Part shown: piece by piece, positions 9,834-17,972 of the stretch
Layout of the letters: every line of letters begins with the position of its first letter
How positions within the stretch are numbered: the first letter of the stretch is position 1
DNA from: Halomonas sp. Y3
GTDB taxonomy: Bacteria > Pseudomonadota > Gammaproteobacteria > Pseudomonadales > Halomonadaceae
Length of the DNA stretch: 64,000 bases
Reading direction: 5' to 3'
Assembly: GCF_024137965.1 (NCBI RefSeq)
Contig: NZ_CP099975.1
Coordinates: 2,294,001-2,358,000, forward strand
Notes under the pieces: model-generated
Database searches by the model: none
What the model was told of the DNA's origin: nothing
What the model saw: the letters and a program-made list of their open reading frames with translations, nothing else
Translations under genes and position numbers: made by a program

Positions 9834-9858
9834 CGCCGGCACCGCCCGAGGGCGGTGC
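9834..9858 (+). terminator. Hairpin after the aminotransferase gene
   Basis: A stem GCACCGCCC/GGGCGGTGC with a very short loop. There is no T tract, so termination strength is uncertain. A nearly identical 25-base hairpin follows acoR at 20215-20240, so the pair brackets the acetoin region. Confidence 0.5.
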
Positions 9859-9887
9859 TGAATCCAAGCGTACAGCCCAGCTCCCCT

Positions 9888-9944
9888 GATACACCTGTCA
9901 CGTTACAAGCGTTAAATTGCTGGCGCGACCTTGACACCTGTCAC
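9888..9944 (+). promoter_or_regulatory. Two copies of an AcoR-type activator palindrome upstream of a sigma-54 promoter
   Basis: Site 1 (9888-9901) reads GATACACCTGTCAC and site 2 (9931-9944) TTGACACCTGTCAC. Their centres are 43 bp apart, about four helical turns. Both fit the consensus GTKACA-N2-TGTMAC that also occurs twice upstream of the divergent acetoin operon (18090-18127). They lie about 100 and 145 bases upstream of the predicted start of transcription, the usual range for sigma-54 enhancer sites. Assignment to AcoR is inference. Confidence 0.65.
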
Positions 9945-10012
9945 CCCCTGGCAATCCGAAAAGGCCGTGACAACACACTCATTACAAAAGCTTTTTTTAC
10001 CCTCCTCCCTAC

Positions 10013-10028
10013 TGGCATGACCATTGCT
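10013..10028 (+). promoter_or_regulatory. Sigma-54 (-24/-12) promoter for the VOC-butanediol dehydrogenase genes
   Basis: TGGCATG-ACCA-TTGCT matches the consensus TGGCACG-N4-TTGCW at all positions but one. The invariant GG and GC are correctly spaced. Transcription would start near 10039, leaving a leader of about 45 bases before the VOC start codon. Confidence 0.75.
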
Positions 10029-10084
10029 CCTGCATTCCGGTGGCATCCGCCGCTGACAACAATGCACAACAAAGGAAATATGTC

Positions 10085-10684
10085 ATGTTTGCTACGCTAA
10101 AGCGCGCCCCTGCGGTGGCCCCCCTCTCCCTTGCCCTGCTGATGACCAGCCAACTGGCCCAGGCAGAAATCCCCGGTATGCGAGGCACCCAACACTTTGG
10201 CTTCACCGTTCCCGATCGCCAGGCAGCGGTGGATTTCTTCGTCGATGTGATCGGCTGCGAGGCCTTCTTTACTATCGGGCCCTTCGGCCCCTTCGATGAC
10301 GATTGGATGGACGTGAACCTGGACGTTCATGCAGAAGCCACTATCCCGGCCGCCCACCTGGTGCGCTGTGGCAATGGCACCAACCTGGAGATCTTCGAGT
10401 ACACAGCCCCGGATCAACGCACCGAGCAGCCACGCAACAGCGACATCGGCGGCCACCATATCGCCTTCTACGTGGACGACATGGCGAGCGCCGTTGCCTA
10501 CCTCAAGGAGAACGACGTGGAGGTACTGGGCGAACCCAAGACCTTTACCGAAGGGCCCATGGAGGGGCTGAGCTGGGTCTATTTCATGGCGCCATGGGGC
10601 ATGCAGCTGGAGCTGGTCAGTTCACCCTACGGCATGGGCTACGAGGCCGAAACCGGAAGCCGACTCTGGGACCCGCGCTTCTGA
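10085..10684 (+). CDS. Exported VOC-family (glyoxalase/dioxygenase fold) protein
   Basis: 199 residues from ATG 10085, chosen because AAAGGA lies 8 bases upstream and because the N terminus is then a clean signal peptide (residues 1-27, LSLALLMTSQLAQA, cleavage after Ala27). The mature protein is one VOC module: RGTQHFGFTVPDRQAAVDFFVDVIGCEAFF at its start, a metal-type His in GGHHIAFYVDDM, and LSWVYFMAPWGMQLELVS at its end. VOC enzymes are usually cytoplasmic, so export is noteworthy. It is the first gene after a sigma-54 promoter and precedes a butanediol dehydrogenase gene, which links it to acetoin/diol metabolism. The reaction is unknown. Confidence 0.82.
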   Translation: MFATLKRAPAVAPLSLALLMTSQLAQAEIPGMRGTQHFGFTVPDRQAAVDFFVDVIGCEAFFTIGPFGPFDDDWMDVNLDVHAEATIPAAHLVRCGNGTNLEIFEYTAPDQRTEQPRNSDIGGHHIAFYVDDMASAVAYLKENDVEVLGEPKTFTEGPMEGLSWVYFMAPWGMQLELVSSPYGMGYEAETGSRLWDPRF

Positions 10685-10698
10685 ACCTATCCACCTGC

Positions 10699-10720
10699 GG
10701 CGGCATCCCGTGATGCCGCC
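10699..10720 (+). terminator. Hairpin between VOC and butanediol dehydrogenase genes
   Basis: Perfect 8-bp stem GGCGGCAT/ATGCCGCC with a 6-nt loop, no T run. It could attenuate read-through from the sigma-54 promoter into the dehydrogenase gene or protect the VOC mRNA end. Confidence 0.5.
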
Positions 10721-10851
10721 TCCGCCCCCCAAGAAAAGATACCGACATCACCAAGCGCATGCCGACAGCACGCCCACACGCCGCTACAGGGAAAAGCGGC
10801 TCACGGCATGCGCCTGTTGTCATCGGCACAGTGACACGTCGAGGTAATCAG

Positions 10852-11913
10852 ATGACAAACACCATGAAAGCGGCGGTCTGGCACAAGGCCAGAGACCTTC
10901 GCGTAGAAGCGGTCGAGATCCCGACCCTCAAGGACCCTCACCAGGTCAAGGTTAAGGTCGCCGCATGCGGCATCTGCGGCAGCGACCTGCACGAGTACAG
11001 TGCCGGCCCCATCTTCATTCCGGTCGAGACACCGCACCCCCTCAGTCAGCAGCGTGCGCCCATCATCATGGGCCACGAGTTCGCCGGCGAGGTCGTGGAG
11101 GTGGGAGAGTGCGTCACCCGGGTCAGGCCCGGGGACAGGGTTGCCATCGAGCCTATCCTCTCCCCCAACAAGGATGGGCAATACCTCATGGAGCGCTACA
11201 ACCTGACGCCCCTGCTGGGCTTCCATGGGCTCTCGGGTGGCGGAGGCGGCTTTGCCGAATACACCGTGGTCGGTGAGCACATGGTCCACCCCCTGCCCGA
11301 CTCCCTCTCCTATGAACAGGGCGCCCTGGTCGAGCCAGCCGCGGTGGGCTTGCACGCGGTGCGCCAGAGCTCTCTGAAGGCCGGCGACAACGCCGTGGTC
11401 TTCGGCGCCGGTCCGATCGGGCTGGTGATCATCGAGGCCCTCAAGGCCGCCGGCGCGTCCAGGATCATAGCTGTGGAACCCTCAGCCGTCCGCCGGCACA
11501 AGGCCGCCGACCTGGGCGCCTGGGTAGTGGATCCCCGGGAGCAGGACGCAGTGGAACAGGTGCATGCTCTGACCCATGGCGGAGCCGACTTTGCCTTCGA
11601 GGTCACCGGCATTCCCGCCGTGCTGAACCAGGCCATCAACGCCACCCACGCTGGCGGCGAGGCGGTGATCGTCAGTATCTGGGAAACGGAAGCGGCCTTC
11701 CAGCCCAACGACCTGGTGATCAAGGAGCGCACCATGAAGGGCATCATTGCCTACCGGCATATCTACCCTGCCGTGATCGCCCTCATGGAGCAGGGCTACT
11801 TCCGCGCCGACGACCTGATCACCGCACGTATCGCCCTGAAAGACATAGTCGACCAGGGCTTCGAGGCTCTGCTAAACGACAAGTCGCACATCAAGATCAT
11901 GGTTGAGCCTTGA
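10852..11913 (+). CDS. bdhA: (R,R)-butanediol dehydrogenase-like zinc alcohol dehydrogenase
   Basis: 353 residues from ATG 10852 (GAGG 7 bases upstream; an upstream in-frame ATG at 10759 has no such site). Medium-chain dehydrogenase with catalytic zinc ligands Cys39 (CGICGSD) and His75-Glu76 (GHEFAGEVVEVG). The Rossmann motif GAGPIGLV is near residue 185. The segment YSAGPIFIP...HPLSQQRAPIIMGHEFAG is characteristic of butanediol dehydrogenases. The family interconverts 2,3-butanediol and acetoin with NAD(H). The gene lies opposite the acetoin dehydrogenase operon and behind a sigma-54 promoter, which supports that role. A sorbitol/threonine-type activity is a less likely alternative. Confidence 0.85.
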   Translation: MTNTMKAAVWHKARDLRVEAVEIPTLKDPHQVKVKVAACGICGSDLHEYSAGPIFIPVETPHPLSQQRAPIIMGHEFAGEVVEVGECVTRVRPGDRVAIEPILSPNKDGQYLMERYNLTPLLGFHGLSGGGGGFAEYTVVGEHMVHPLPDSLSYEQGALVEPAAVGLHAVRQSSLKAGDNAVVFGAGPIGLVIIEALKAAGASRIIAVEPSAVRRHKAADLGAWVVDPREQDAVEQVHALTHGGADFAFEVTGIPAVLNQAINATHAGGEAVIVSIWETEAAFQPNDLVIKERTMKGIIAYRHIYPAVIALMEQGYFRADDLITARIALKDIVDQGFEALLNDKSHIKIMVEP

Positions 11914-11939
11914 CGACAACGGCTCGGGAAACAAGCCAC

Positions 11940-11966
11940 AACGGGGCCATCATGAGCCCCGTTTTC
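11940..11966 (+). terminator. Bidirectional terminator between convergent bdhA and the lipoate ligase gene
   Basis: Stem AACGGGGC/GCCCCGTT with an 8-base loop, followed by TT on the + strand. It lies between two convergent genes. Confidence 0.7.
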
Positions 11967-11985
11967 GTTGGCTGGGATAGTCGAA

Positions 11986-12720
11986 TCAGAAGACGTACTT
12001 GACAGCCTTGGCCAGTCGCTCCAGCAGCTCGGGCAGGGCCGCCTCGCCCCTTGCCTCCGGCAGCAACTGGCCGAGAGCCACATGGCTCGCCGGCGAAAAG
12101 CGCTGAGGGTCGCCGATGGCGGCCTGGAAAGCATTGACCACCTCCACCAAGACCTCGGGCCTCCCCCCCACCTGCATGGCACCGTGGACCAGCAGCGCCA
12201 TGTCGCGACAGCCCCGCACCCGCCGCCAGCGCTGGGCGGTTCCCACCAACTTGCGCTCGCCAATGCGCACATTGAAACGCCCGTCGCAGTAAGCGCCCGG
12301 CGCCTCGCCGAGGTTGGAGTCCTCGATACCGAGCTCGCGGAGCCAGTCGCACCAGGGCTCTCCGAGGCGGCGATAGCCCCACTCCAGATGAGCAGCAGAG
12401 CTGCCTATCCGGCAACGCCGTGCCAGGGCCACGTTGATAACCGCCGTGCTCTGAGGCACCGGGGTGCCACCGGTGGAGCGAAACTGGATCGGCCAGCCCC
12501 GCGCCTCGAGTGCCTCCCGGGCCTCGGAAAAGCCCGCCAGGCGCTCATGGCGACGCGGCATCACCAGGGCGCGGTCGCAGGGCGACCAGACCACCAGACC
12601 AAGGTCGCTCTCACCGTGGCAGATCGACTCCAGCAGCGCCTCTTCCATGGCCAGCCCCTCCGCCACGCTGGGCCGGCGCAGGGTCATGTCGTCGCTATCC
12701 GGGATACAGGCAGGCATCAT
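11986..12720 (-). CDS. lplA: Lipoate-protein ligase A family protein
   Basis: 244 residues, BPL/LplA fold. Core motifs: EALLESICHGESDLGLVVWSPCDRALVMPRRH, the RSTGGTPVPQ glycine-rich segment (usual family form RRxSGGGAV), the Asn-containing strand TAVINVAL, and CDGRFNVRIGERKLVGTAQRWRR carrying the lysine that contacts the lipoyl-AMP. It is the last gene of the acetoin dehydrogenase operon, 15 bases after the E2 catalytic gene, so it very probably lipoylates the small lipoyl protein encoded two genes upstream. It may be a lipoyl/octanoyl transferase variant rather than a true ligase. Confidence 0.82.
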   Translation of the reverse strand: MMPACIPDSDDMTLRRPSVAEGLAMEEALLESICHGESDLGLVVWSPCDRALVMPRRHERLAGFSEAREALEARGWPIQFRSTGGTPVPQSTAVINVALARRCRIGSSAAHLEWGYRRLGEPWCDWLRELGIEDSNLGEAPGAYCDGRFNVRIGERKLVGTAQRWRRVRGCRDMALLVHGAMQVGGRPEVLVEVVNAFQAAIGDPQRFSPASHVALGQLLPEARGEAALPELLERLAKAVKYVF

Positions 12721-12735
12721 GGCTCGAGCTCCGCG

Positions 12736-13476
12736 TCAGAGTTCATGGTCGAAGGCATCGCTGTCCAGCCCCTCGATACGCTCGCAGAGGGCATCGAGGA
12801 AGGCGGCCGCCGGCGCCCCGTTGACGGCGCGATGGTCAAAGGTCAGCGACAGACCAATCACCTCCACGGCGCGCCAGCTGCCCGAGTCTGGCACGGCCCG
12901 GAGTTCCACACCTCCGATGCCGAGGATCGCCACCTGGGGCAGATTGAGCAGCGGCGTGAAGTGATGCACCCGGGAGCGCCCCAGGTTCGATACCGTAAAG
13001 GTCGCGCCGGTCAGCGCCTTGACGCCTAGCTTGCCGCTACGCGCCTGCTCGGTGAGCTCCCGGCGCGCCTCGGGCAGCTCGCCCAGGCGAAGGGCCTGGG
13101 CATCGAAGAGTGCCGGGGCCACCAGCAGGTCGTCGGGCAGCGGAATCGCCAGCCCTAGGTGCACCGCGGCATGCCGGGTGATGCAGTTCTCCTCCAGGGT
13201 GGCATTGAGGGCCGGAAAATCGCCCAGGGTCTGGACAATCAATCGCAGCAGCAGATCCTGCAGCGAAGGCACCGGCAGCTCGTCATCGCGGCGCCGCTGG
13301 CGCAGAGCCTGGAGGGCATCCAGGCGGGCGCTGGCGTGATGGGTCAGCTGTGCCGACTGCTGCAGGCTCTGCAGCATCTTGGCGGCGATCATGCCGCGCA
13401 TGCCGCGCAGCTTTATCGGCGGCGTGACACCATCCGCCCCCAAGGGGGCGGTGGTCTTCTGGGTGTCGAGTCGCAT
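12736..13476 (-). CDS. acoC: 2-oxoacid dehydrogenase E2 catalytic domain, free-standing (acetoin dehydrogenase)
   Basis: 246 residues from ATG 13476 (GAGGAGG 6 bases upstream). It consists only of the acyltransferase domain: start PPIKLRGMRGMIAAKML, middle TFTVSNLGRSRVHHFTPLLN, and the active-site His215 in DHRAVNG near the C terminus. The N-terminal lipoyl domain and the peripheral-subunit-binding domain of normal E2 are absent. The lipoyl domain is encoded by the separate gene just upstream (12 bases away). It would transfer the acetyl group from lipoyl to CoA in the last step of acetoin cleavage. Confidence 0.85.
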   Translation of the reverse strand: MRLDTQKTTAPLGADGVTPPIKLRGMRGMIAAKMLQSLQQSAQLTHHASARLDALQALRQRRRDDELPVPSLQDLLLRLIVQTLGDFPALNATLEENCITRHAAVHLGLAIPLPDDLLVAPALFDAQALRLGELPEARRELTEQARSGKLGVKALTGATFTVSNLGRSRVHHFTPLLNLPQVAILGIGGVELRAVPDSGSWRAVEVIGLSLTFDHRAVNGAPAAAFLDALCERIEGLDSDAFDHEL

Positions 13477-13487
13477 GACGGGCCTCC

Positions 13488-13724
13488 TCAAGATTCCAGG
13501 GTGGCGATCAGGGTTCCCTTGCTCACCACCTCGTCCTCTTCCTTGGCGATGCTGAGTCGGCCTGTGGCCGGCGCCTCGATCTCGTACTGGGCCTTCTCCA
13601 CCATCACTTCGGCGACCAGGTCGCCCTGGGCGACCTCGGCCCCGTCATTAACGAGCCAGGCGGTGATCACGCCTTCGGTCTCGCCCTCCCAGAGGTCCGC
13701 GGGTACAGTGATTTCGGTCGTCAT
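13488..13724 (-). CDS. Free-standing lipoyl carrier domain (acetoin dehydrogenase)
   Basis: 78 residues from ATG 13724 with GGAGAG upstream. A single lipoyl/biotinyl domain: EGVITAWLVNDGAEVAQGDLVAEVMVEKAQYEIEAPATG, with Lys44 in VEKA as the expected lipoylation site, ending naturally at GTLIATLES. It lies between the E1 beta and E2 catalytic genes, so it is the swinging arm of the complex supplied as its own protein. The sequence context (VEKAQ rather than AMKM) favours lipoate over biotin. Confidence 0.85.
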   Translation of the reverse strand: MTTEITVPADLWEGETEGVITAWLVNDGAEVAQGDLVAEVMVEKAQYEIEAPATGRLSIAKEEDEVVSKGTLIATLES

Positions 13725-13735
13725 AGGGTCTCTCC

Positions 13736-14767
13736 TCAACTCTCACTCAGCATTTGATGGAAGGCGGCGACGATCTTGTCGGCATTGGGCAGGGCCCACT
13801 GCTCCATGGTCGGCGCGAAGGGAATGGGAATGTCCGGGTAGGCCACCCGCTTGGGAGCGGCGCGCAGACGACAGCCCGGGTGCTCGGCGACGCTGGCGAT
13901 GATCTCGCCGCTGACGCCATAGCTGTGGTAGTCCTCGTCCACCACGACCAGGCGTCCGGTCTTGGCGACCGACTCGCGCACCGTCTCGCGATCCAGCGGC
14001 ACCAGGCTGCGCAGGTCGATTACCTCGGCGGAGAAGCCCTCGGCCTCGAGCGCCTGGGCGGCGCGCAGACAGTGATGCACGCCGGCGCCGAGACTGACCA
14101 GGGTCAGATCGCTGCCTTCCCGTGTCACCGCGGCCTTGCCGATCTCCACGGTATAGGCCTCCTCGGGCACCGCCACGGTGGCGCCTTTCTCGGTCCCCAG
14201 CCAGCCCATGCCCTGCAGCGCCTTGTGGTACATGAAAACCACCGGGTTATCGTCGCGGATCGCCGCGGTCATCAACCCCTTGGCGTCGTAGGCATTGCTT
14301 GGCACCACCACCTTCATGCCCGGCAGGTGGGCGAAGGTGCCGTAGAGGCACTGGGAGTGCTGGCCGGCATCGGAATAGCCGCCGCCGGTGGAGGTCATCA
14401 GCACCATGGGCACCGGGATCTTGCCGCCGGAGAAGTAGGTGTTCTTGGCCATCAGGTTGTAGATGGCGTCCATGCAGACGCCGAAGAAGTCAACGAACAT
14501 CAGCTCGACGATGGGCCGCATGCCGTCGGAGGCGGCGCCTACCGCAGCCCCGATAAAGGCGGTCTCGGAGATCGGCGTATCCCGGACTCTTTCCGGGCCG
14601 AACTCATCGAAGAGGCCCCGAGTATTACCGAAGACCCCGCCAAGGGGCCCCACGTCCTCGCCCATCACGAAGACCCGCGGGTCCACGCGCATCTCCTGGG
14701 CAGTGGCCTCGGCCATGGCCCGGGCGATGGTCAACTTGCGGCTGGCGCTCTTGGTTACAGTAGTCAT
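13736..14767 (-). CDS. acoB: Acetoin dehydrogenase E1 component, beta subunit
   Basis: 343 residues. Transketolase-type pyrimidine-binding domain at the N terminus (RKLTIARAMAEATAQEM...VFVMGEDVG; the Glu activates thiamine diphosphate) and C-terminal transketolase domain (DLTLVSLGAGVHHCLRAAQALEAEGFSAEVIDLRSLVPLDRETV). Also seen: GGGYSDAGQHSQ, the family's conserved S-x-x-QH block. With the alpha subunit it cleaves acetoin to acetaldehyde and an acetyl unit passed to lipoyl. The gene overlaps nothing but is only 12-15 bases from its neighbours. Confidence 0.87.
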   Translation of the reverse strand: MTTVTKSASRKLTIARAMAEATAQEMRVDPRVFVMGEDVGPLGGVFGNTRGLFDEFGPERVRDTPISETAFIGAAVGAASDGMRPIVELMFVDFFGVCMDAIYNLMAKNTYFSGGKIPVPMVLMTSTGGGYSDAGQHSQCLYGTFAHLPGMKVVVPSNAYDAKGLMTAAIRDDNPVVFMYHKALQGMGWLGTEKGATVAVPEEAYTVEIGKAAVTREGSDLTLVSLGAGVHHCLRAAQALEAEGFSAEVIDLRSLVPLDRETVRESVAKTGRLVVVDEDYHSYGVSGEIIASVAEHPGCRLRAAPKRVAYPDIPIPFAPTMEQWALPNADKIVAAFHQMLSES

Positions 14768-14781
14768 GGTCGTGCTCCCGG

Positions 14782-15762
14782 TTAGACGAAGACGGTTTCC
14801 AGCGCCGCCTCGGGCGGCAGGAAGTCGCTCTGCTGGGCGAAGCGGATCGCCGCCTCGACCCGCTCATGGGCCTCGGCCACCAGGGCGTCATCACCCGCCT
14901 CGTCGAGCACCCCGGCTTCGAGGAGGGCCGCGCGGTAGCGGGGAATGGGGTCGGCCAGCCCCTCCTTCTCGCCCTTGGGCCGATAGTCCTCGCCGTCCCC
15001 CATGAAGTGACCGGCAAGCCGGGATGTCTCGATCTCGATCAGGCTCGGCCCCAGCCCCTCGCGGGCCCGGGCGATGGCCTCGCCCGCCGCGGCATAGACG
15101 CCCTCCACGTCGTTGTCGGCCACGTGATGGCCCGGCATGCCGTAGGCAGCGGCACGCACGTCGTTGCGCGGCACGGCGGTGGCGGCCTGCTTGGCCACCG
15201 AGATTCCCCAGGCGTTGTCCTCGATGACGAAGACCACCGGCAGCTTCCACACCGCCGCCAGGTTCAGCGCCTCGTGGAAGGCCCCCTGGTTGGCCGCACC
15301 TTCGCCGATAAAGGCCACCGCCACCCCGGGCTTGCCCTGCATCTGGCGGGAGAGCGCCGCTCCCACCGCCGGCCCCAGGCCCTCGCCGATGATCCCCGAG
15401 CAGGAGAAGTTCACATCGCCATCGAAGAGGTGCATATGGCCGCCGCGTCCGCCGGAAAGGCCGGTGGCCTTGCCGAAGATCTCCGCGACCATGGCATCGA
15501 GATCGACCCCCTTGGCCACGGCGATGTGGTGGGGACGGTGGGTAGCGGTGACGATGTCATCCGCCGTCAGATGGGCGCAGACCCCCACGGCACAGGGCTC
15601 CTGGCCATTGGAGAGGTGCATCTCTCCGGGGATGGGCCCCTTGGCCATGTTGAAGACCGGGGTCTTTCCCTCCATATAGAGCGCCTCGATGCGCTCCTCG
15701 AGGTAGCGGCTAAGGACCATATGGCGGTACATCCAGCGCCGCTGTTCGGCTGTCGGTTGCAT
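14782..15762 (-). CDS. acoA: Acetoin dehydrogenase E1 component, alpha subunit
   Basis: 326 residues from ATG 15762, which has AGGAG 8 bases upstream; an in-frame GTG at 15771 lies too close to that site. The thiamine diphosphate-magnesium motif begins GEGAANQGAFHEALNLAA and ends at the Asn of VIEDNAWGISV. SGGRGGHMHLF is typical of E1 alpha. It resembles pyruvate dehydrogenase E1 alpha, but AcoR, butanediol dehydrogenase and the E2 context point to acetoin. No E3 (dihydrolipoamide dehydrogenase) or acoX gene is present, so E3 must come from elsewhere. Confidence 0.85.
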   Translation of the reverse strand: MQPTAEQRRWMYRHMVLSRYLEERIEALYMEGKTPVFNMAKGPIPGEMHLSNGQEPCAVGVCAHLTADDIVTATHRPHHIAVAKGVDLDAMVAEIFGKATGLSGGRGGHMHLFDGDVNFSCSGIIGEGLGPAVGAALSRQMQGKPGVAVAFIGEGAANQGAFHEALNLAAVWKLPVVFVIEDNAWGISVAKQAATAVPRNDVRAAAYGMPGHHVADNDVEGVYAAAGEAIARAREGLGPSLIEIETSRLAGHFMGDGEDYRPKGEKEGLADPIPRYRAALLEAGVLDEAGDDALVAEAHERVEAAIRFAQQSDFLPPEAALETVFV

Positions 15763-15776
15763 GGCAATCACTCCTC

Positions 15777-17360
15777 TTAAAGCTCGCCGCGTGTCATGCG
15801 CTCGGCGATGTATTCAGCTTGACGAATCGTCAAGGCAACGATGGTCAGGGTGGGGTTTTCCGTTCCACTGCTGGTGAATTGGCTGCCGTCGGAGATGAAC
15901 AAGTTATCGATATCGTGGGACTGGCCCCACTGATTGACGACACCATCCTGGGCCTTGGCATGCATGCGATTGGTGCCCATGTTGTGGCTGGCCGGATAAG
16001 GTGGCAGGTCATTGACATGGCGAGCGCCGATGGCCGAAAACAGCTCCCTGGACATCCGGTAGGCGTGGTTGCGCATGCGCGTATCGTTGTCGTGATCCGC
16101 CTTGTGCACCACCGGCACCGGCAAGCCGTATTGGTCCTTTTTCGTGGGGTGCAGGGTGATACGATTGCTCTCCAGAGCGAGGTCTTCCCCGCAGATCCAG
16201 AACCCCGCCATCCGGCTGTAGTTCTCCATGGAACGGGCAAACTGGCGCCCCCAGCCGTTGGCCGCCCCCGGGTCCAGGAACGCCGCCATGAAGGGCAGCC
16301 CCAGATGCAGGGCCTCCAGCTCATAGCCGCCGACATGACCGCGGGAGGGGTCGTTGTCTTCCCACTCTGTGACGATGCCGGGCACCACGGTGCTGCGCTC
16401 CATATGCACCGGATGGTCGAACTCCGCATAGGAGCCACCGGTGACATGGGTCATGTAGTTCTTGCCCACCTGGCCCGAGGAGTTGGCCAGCCCATCGGGG
16501 AACAGGCTGGAGGCGGAGTTGAGCAGGAGACGCGGCGACTCGATGGAATTGGCCGCCACGGCGACGATGCGCGCCTTCTGGAACTGCACTTCCCCATCGG
16601 CGTCGGCATAGAGCACACCGGTCGCCTTGCCGTCCCGGTCATGCTCGATCTTGAGGGCCATGCAGTTGGGCCTGACCTCTACGTTGCCGGTGGCTTCGGC
16701 CTTGGGAATCTCCGTATACATGGTCGACCACTTGGCACCGAAGCGGCAGCCCTGCATGCAGAAGCCGGTGACCTGACAGGGCGCCCGCCCGTCGAAGGGC
16801 ACGGTATTGATGGCCAGGTGCGCCTGCTCGCAGCGGGCGCCGACCCTGTTGGCACCGGCTTCGATGACCTGATAGTGGGTGCTCTTGCCATGAAAGGGCA
16901 TACCGGTGGCTTCGGTGCCGCATACCCCCATCTTTTTTTCTGCCAAGGCGTAGTAGGGTTCGAGGTCCTCAAGCGATAGCGGCCAGTCCTCCACGTTGGC
17001 ACCAGCGATTTCGCCGTTGAGCGTTTTCATCTTGAACTCATGCTCCTGAAAACGCATGGCGACACCGGCCCAGTGAATGGTGGAGCCACCGACGCCCTTG
17101 ACGATCCAGGCGGGCAGATTGGGAAAATCCTCGGCCAGTCGCGACGGCCCCACCAGGTTGCGCTGGTCCAGCCAGCTGATCTTGTTGAACATCCCCCATT
17201 CGTCGTTTTCGATATCCTCCATGGTGAAGCGCTTGCCCGCTTCCAGAACCACCGAACGAATGCCCTTTTGCGCCAGCTCATTGGCGAGGGTGCCGCCCCC
17301 GGCGCCGGAGCCGATGATCACCACCAGACTGTCGTCATTCAGATCAAATTGCCTGCTCAT
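15777..17360 (-). CDS. GMC-family oxidoreductase, large subunit of a gluconate/alcohol dehydrogenase-type complex
   Basis: 527 residues. N-terminal FAD motif GSGAGGGTLANELAQKG (first Gly at residue 17) followed by VVLEAG. The middle segment VKGVGGSTIHWAGVAMRF is the second GMC signature. The C terminus has SHNMGTNRM and SSGTENPTLTIVALTIRQAEYIAERM with the catalytic His/Asn region. This GMC branch works with a small Tat-exported subunit, encoded 47 bases upstream, that carries the large subunit to the periplasm. No cytochrome c subunit is next to it. Being in the acetoin operon, it may oxidise a diol or hydroxyketone; that substrate is inference. Confidence 0.83.
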   Translation of the reverse strand: MSRQFDLNDDSLVVIIGSGAGGGTLANELAQKGIRSVVLEAGKRFTMEDIENDEWGMFNKISWLDQRNLVGPSRLAEDFPNLPAWIVKGVGGSTIHWAGVAMRFQEHEFKMKTLNGEIAGANVEDWPLSLEDLEPYYALAEKKMGVCGTEATGMPFHGKSTHYQVIEAGANRVGARCEQAHLAINTVPFDGRAPCQVTGFCMQGCRFGAKWSTMYTEIPKAEATGNVEVRPNCMALKIEHDRDGKATGVLYADADGEVQFQKARIVAVAANSIESPRLLLNSASSLFPDGLANSSGQVGKNYMTHVTGGSYAEFDHPVHMERSTVVPGIVTEWEDNDPSRGHVGGYELEALHLGLPFMAAFLDPGAANGWGRQFARSMENYSRMAGFWICGEDLALESNRITLHPTKKDQYGLPVPVVHKADHDNDTRMRNHAYRMSRELFSAIGARHVNDLPPYPASHNMGTNRMHAKAQDGVVNQWGQSHDIDNLFISDGSQFTSSGTENPTLTIVALTIRQAEYIAERMTRGEL

Positions 17361-17407
17361 AGCCTTTGCCCTTCTCTTGTTCGCATCGCACCGTTACCCA
17401 CGCCCGA

Positions 17408-17911
17408 TCACAGCCAGTCCGGCGTGGCGTCGAAGCCTCGATGGAGGTAGCCACCCTGCTCCCAGGAAGAGCCGCCGTAACCGAATTCGGGCCACAGGGC
17501 CGGGTTGTTGTAGATCCCCATCATCAAGTTGCCTTTCACCTTGGCGAAAAACGGGGTGTGCTGAATCTTGCGCAGCAAAGTTTCTCGTTCGGCGCCGCTC
17601 TCGATGCCGGCATAGTCGCTGCCATGAGCGGCCCGGGCGCGGCGATCCAGGTCGTTGAGGCCGGCGGCGATCTCGTCGCGCTCCTTCTCCAGCAGTGGCG
17701 TTAGGGACTCCAGGTAGTGGCGATCCTCGATCGCCTCATGGGGGTAGATATCGCGGCCCAGGCGCAGCAGGCGGCTTGCCAGGTCGGGCTCGGCCAGGGC
17801 CCAGCGCGGCCACAGGCCGGCAGCGCTCATGGCCAGGCTGCCGGCGGTCAGAGCGCCGGTGAGGGTGAGGAAGCGGCGACGGCTCAGCGTCACCCGGGGA
17901 GAAGCGGTCAT
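17408..17911 (-). CDS. Gluconate 2-dehydrogenase subunit 3 family protein with Tat signal
   Basis: 167 residues from ATG 17911 (GAGGAG upstream). The N terminus is a twin-arginine signal: SRRRFLTLTGALTAGSLAMSAAGL with Arg11-Arg12-Arg13. The rest matches the small-subunit family: LLRLGRDIYPHEAIEDRHYLESL and MMGIYNNPALWPEFGYGGSSWEQGGY. The role is to escort and stabilise the GMC flavoprotein encoded next. It is the first gene of the operon, about 50 bases after the predicted sigma-54 transcription start. Confidence 0.85.
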   Translation of the reverse strand: MTASPRVTLSRRRFLTLTGALTAGSLAMSAAGLWPRWALAEPDLASRLLRLGRDIYPHEAIEDRHYLESLTPLLEKERDEIAAGLNDLDRRARAAHGSDYAGIESGAERETLLRKIQHTPFFAKVKGNLMMGIYNNPALWPEFGYGGSSWEQGGYLHRGFDATPDWL

Positions 17912-17972
17912 GGCGTGACTCCTCATCTTGTTATTGGCAGGTTCACCGCAGCGGCAAACACACCCATGCCAT

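Noticed and set aside
5947..9894. Antisense open frames of 400+ codons opposite the FAD dehydrogenase and aminotransferase
   Set aside because: Same GC-shadow effect; no ribosome sites or recognisable domains.
9921..9936. Second sigma-54 promoter at CTGGCGCGACCTTGAC
   Set aside because: The -12 GC is missing at the required spacing; the site at 10013-10028 is far better.
13476..13491. TTG starts that would lengthen the E2 core and lipoyl proteins by 5 codons
   Set aside because: These fall within the ribosome-binding sites (GAGGAGG, GGAGAG) of the ATG starts.
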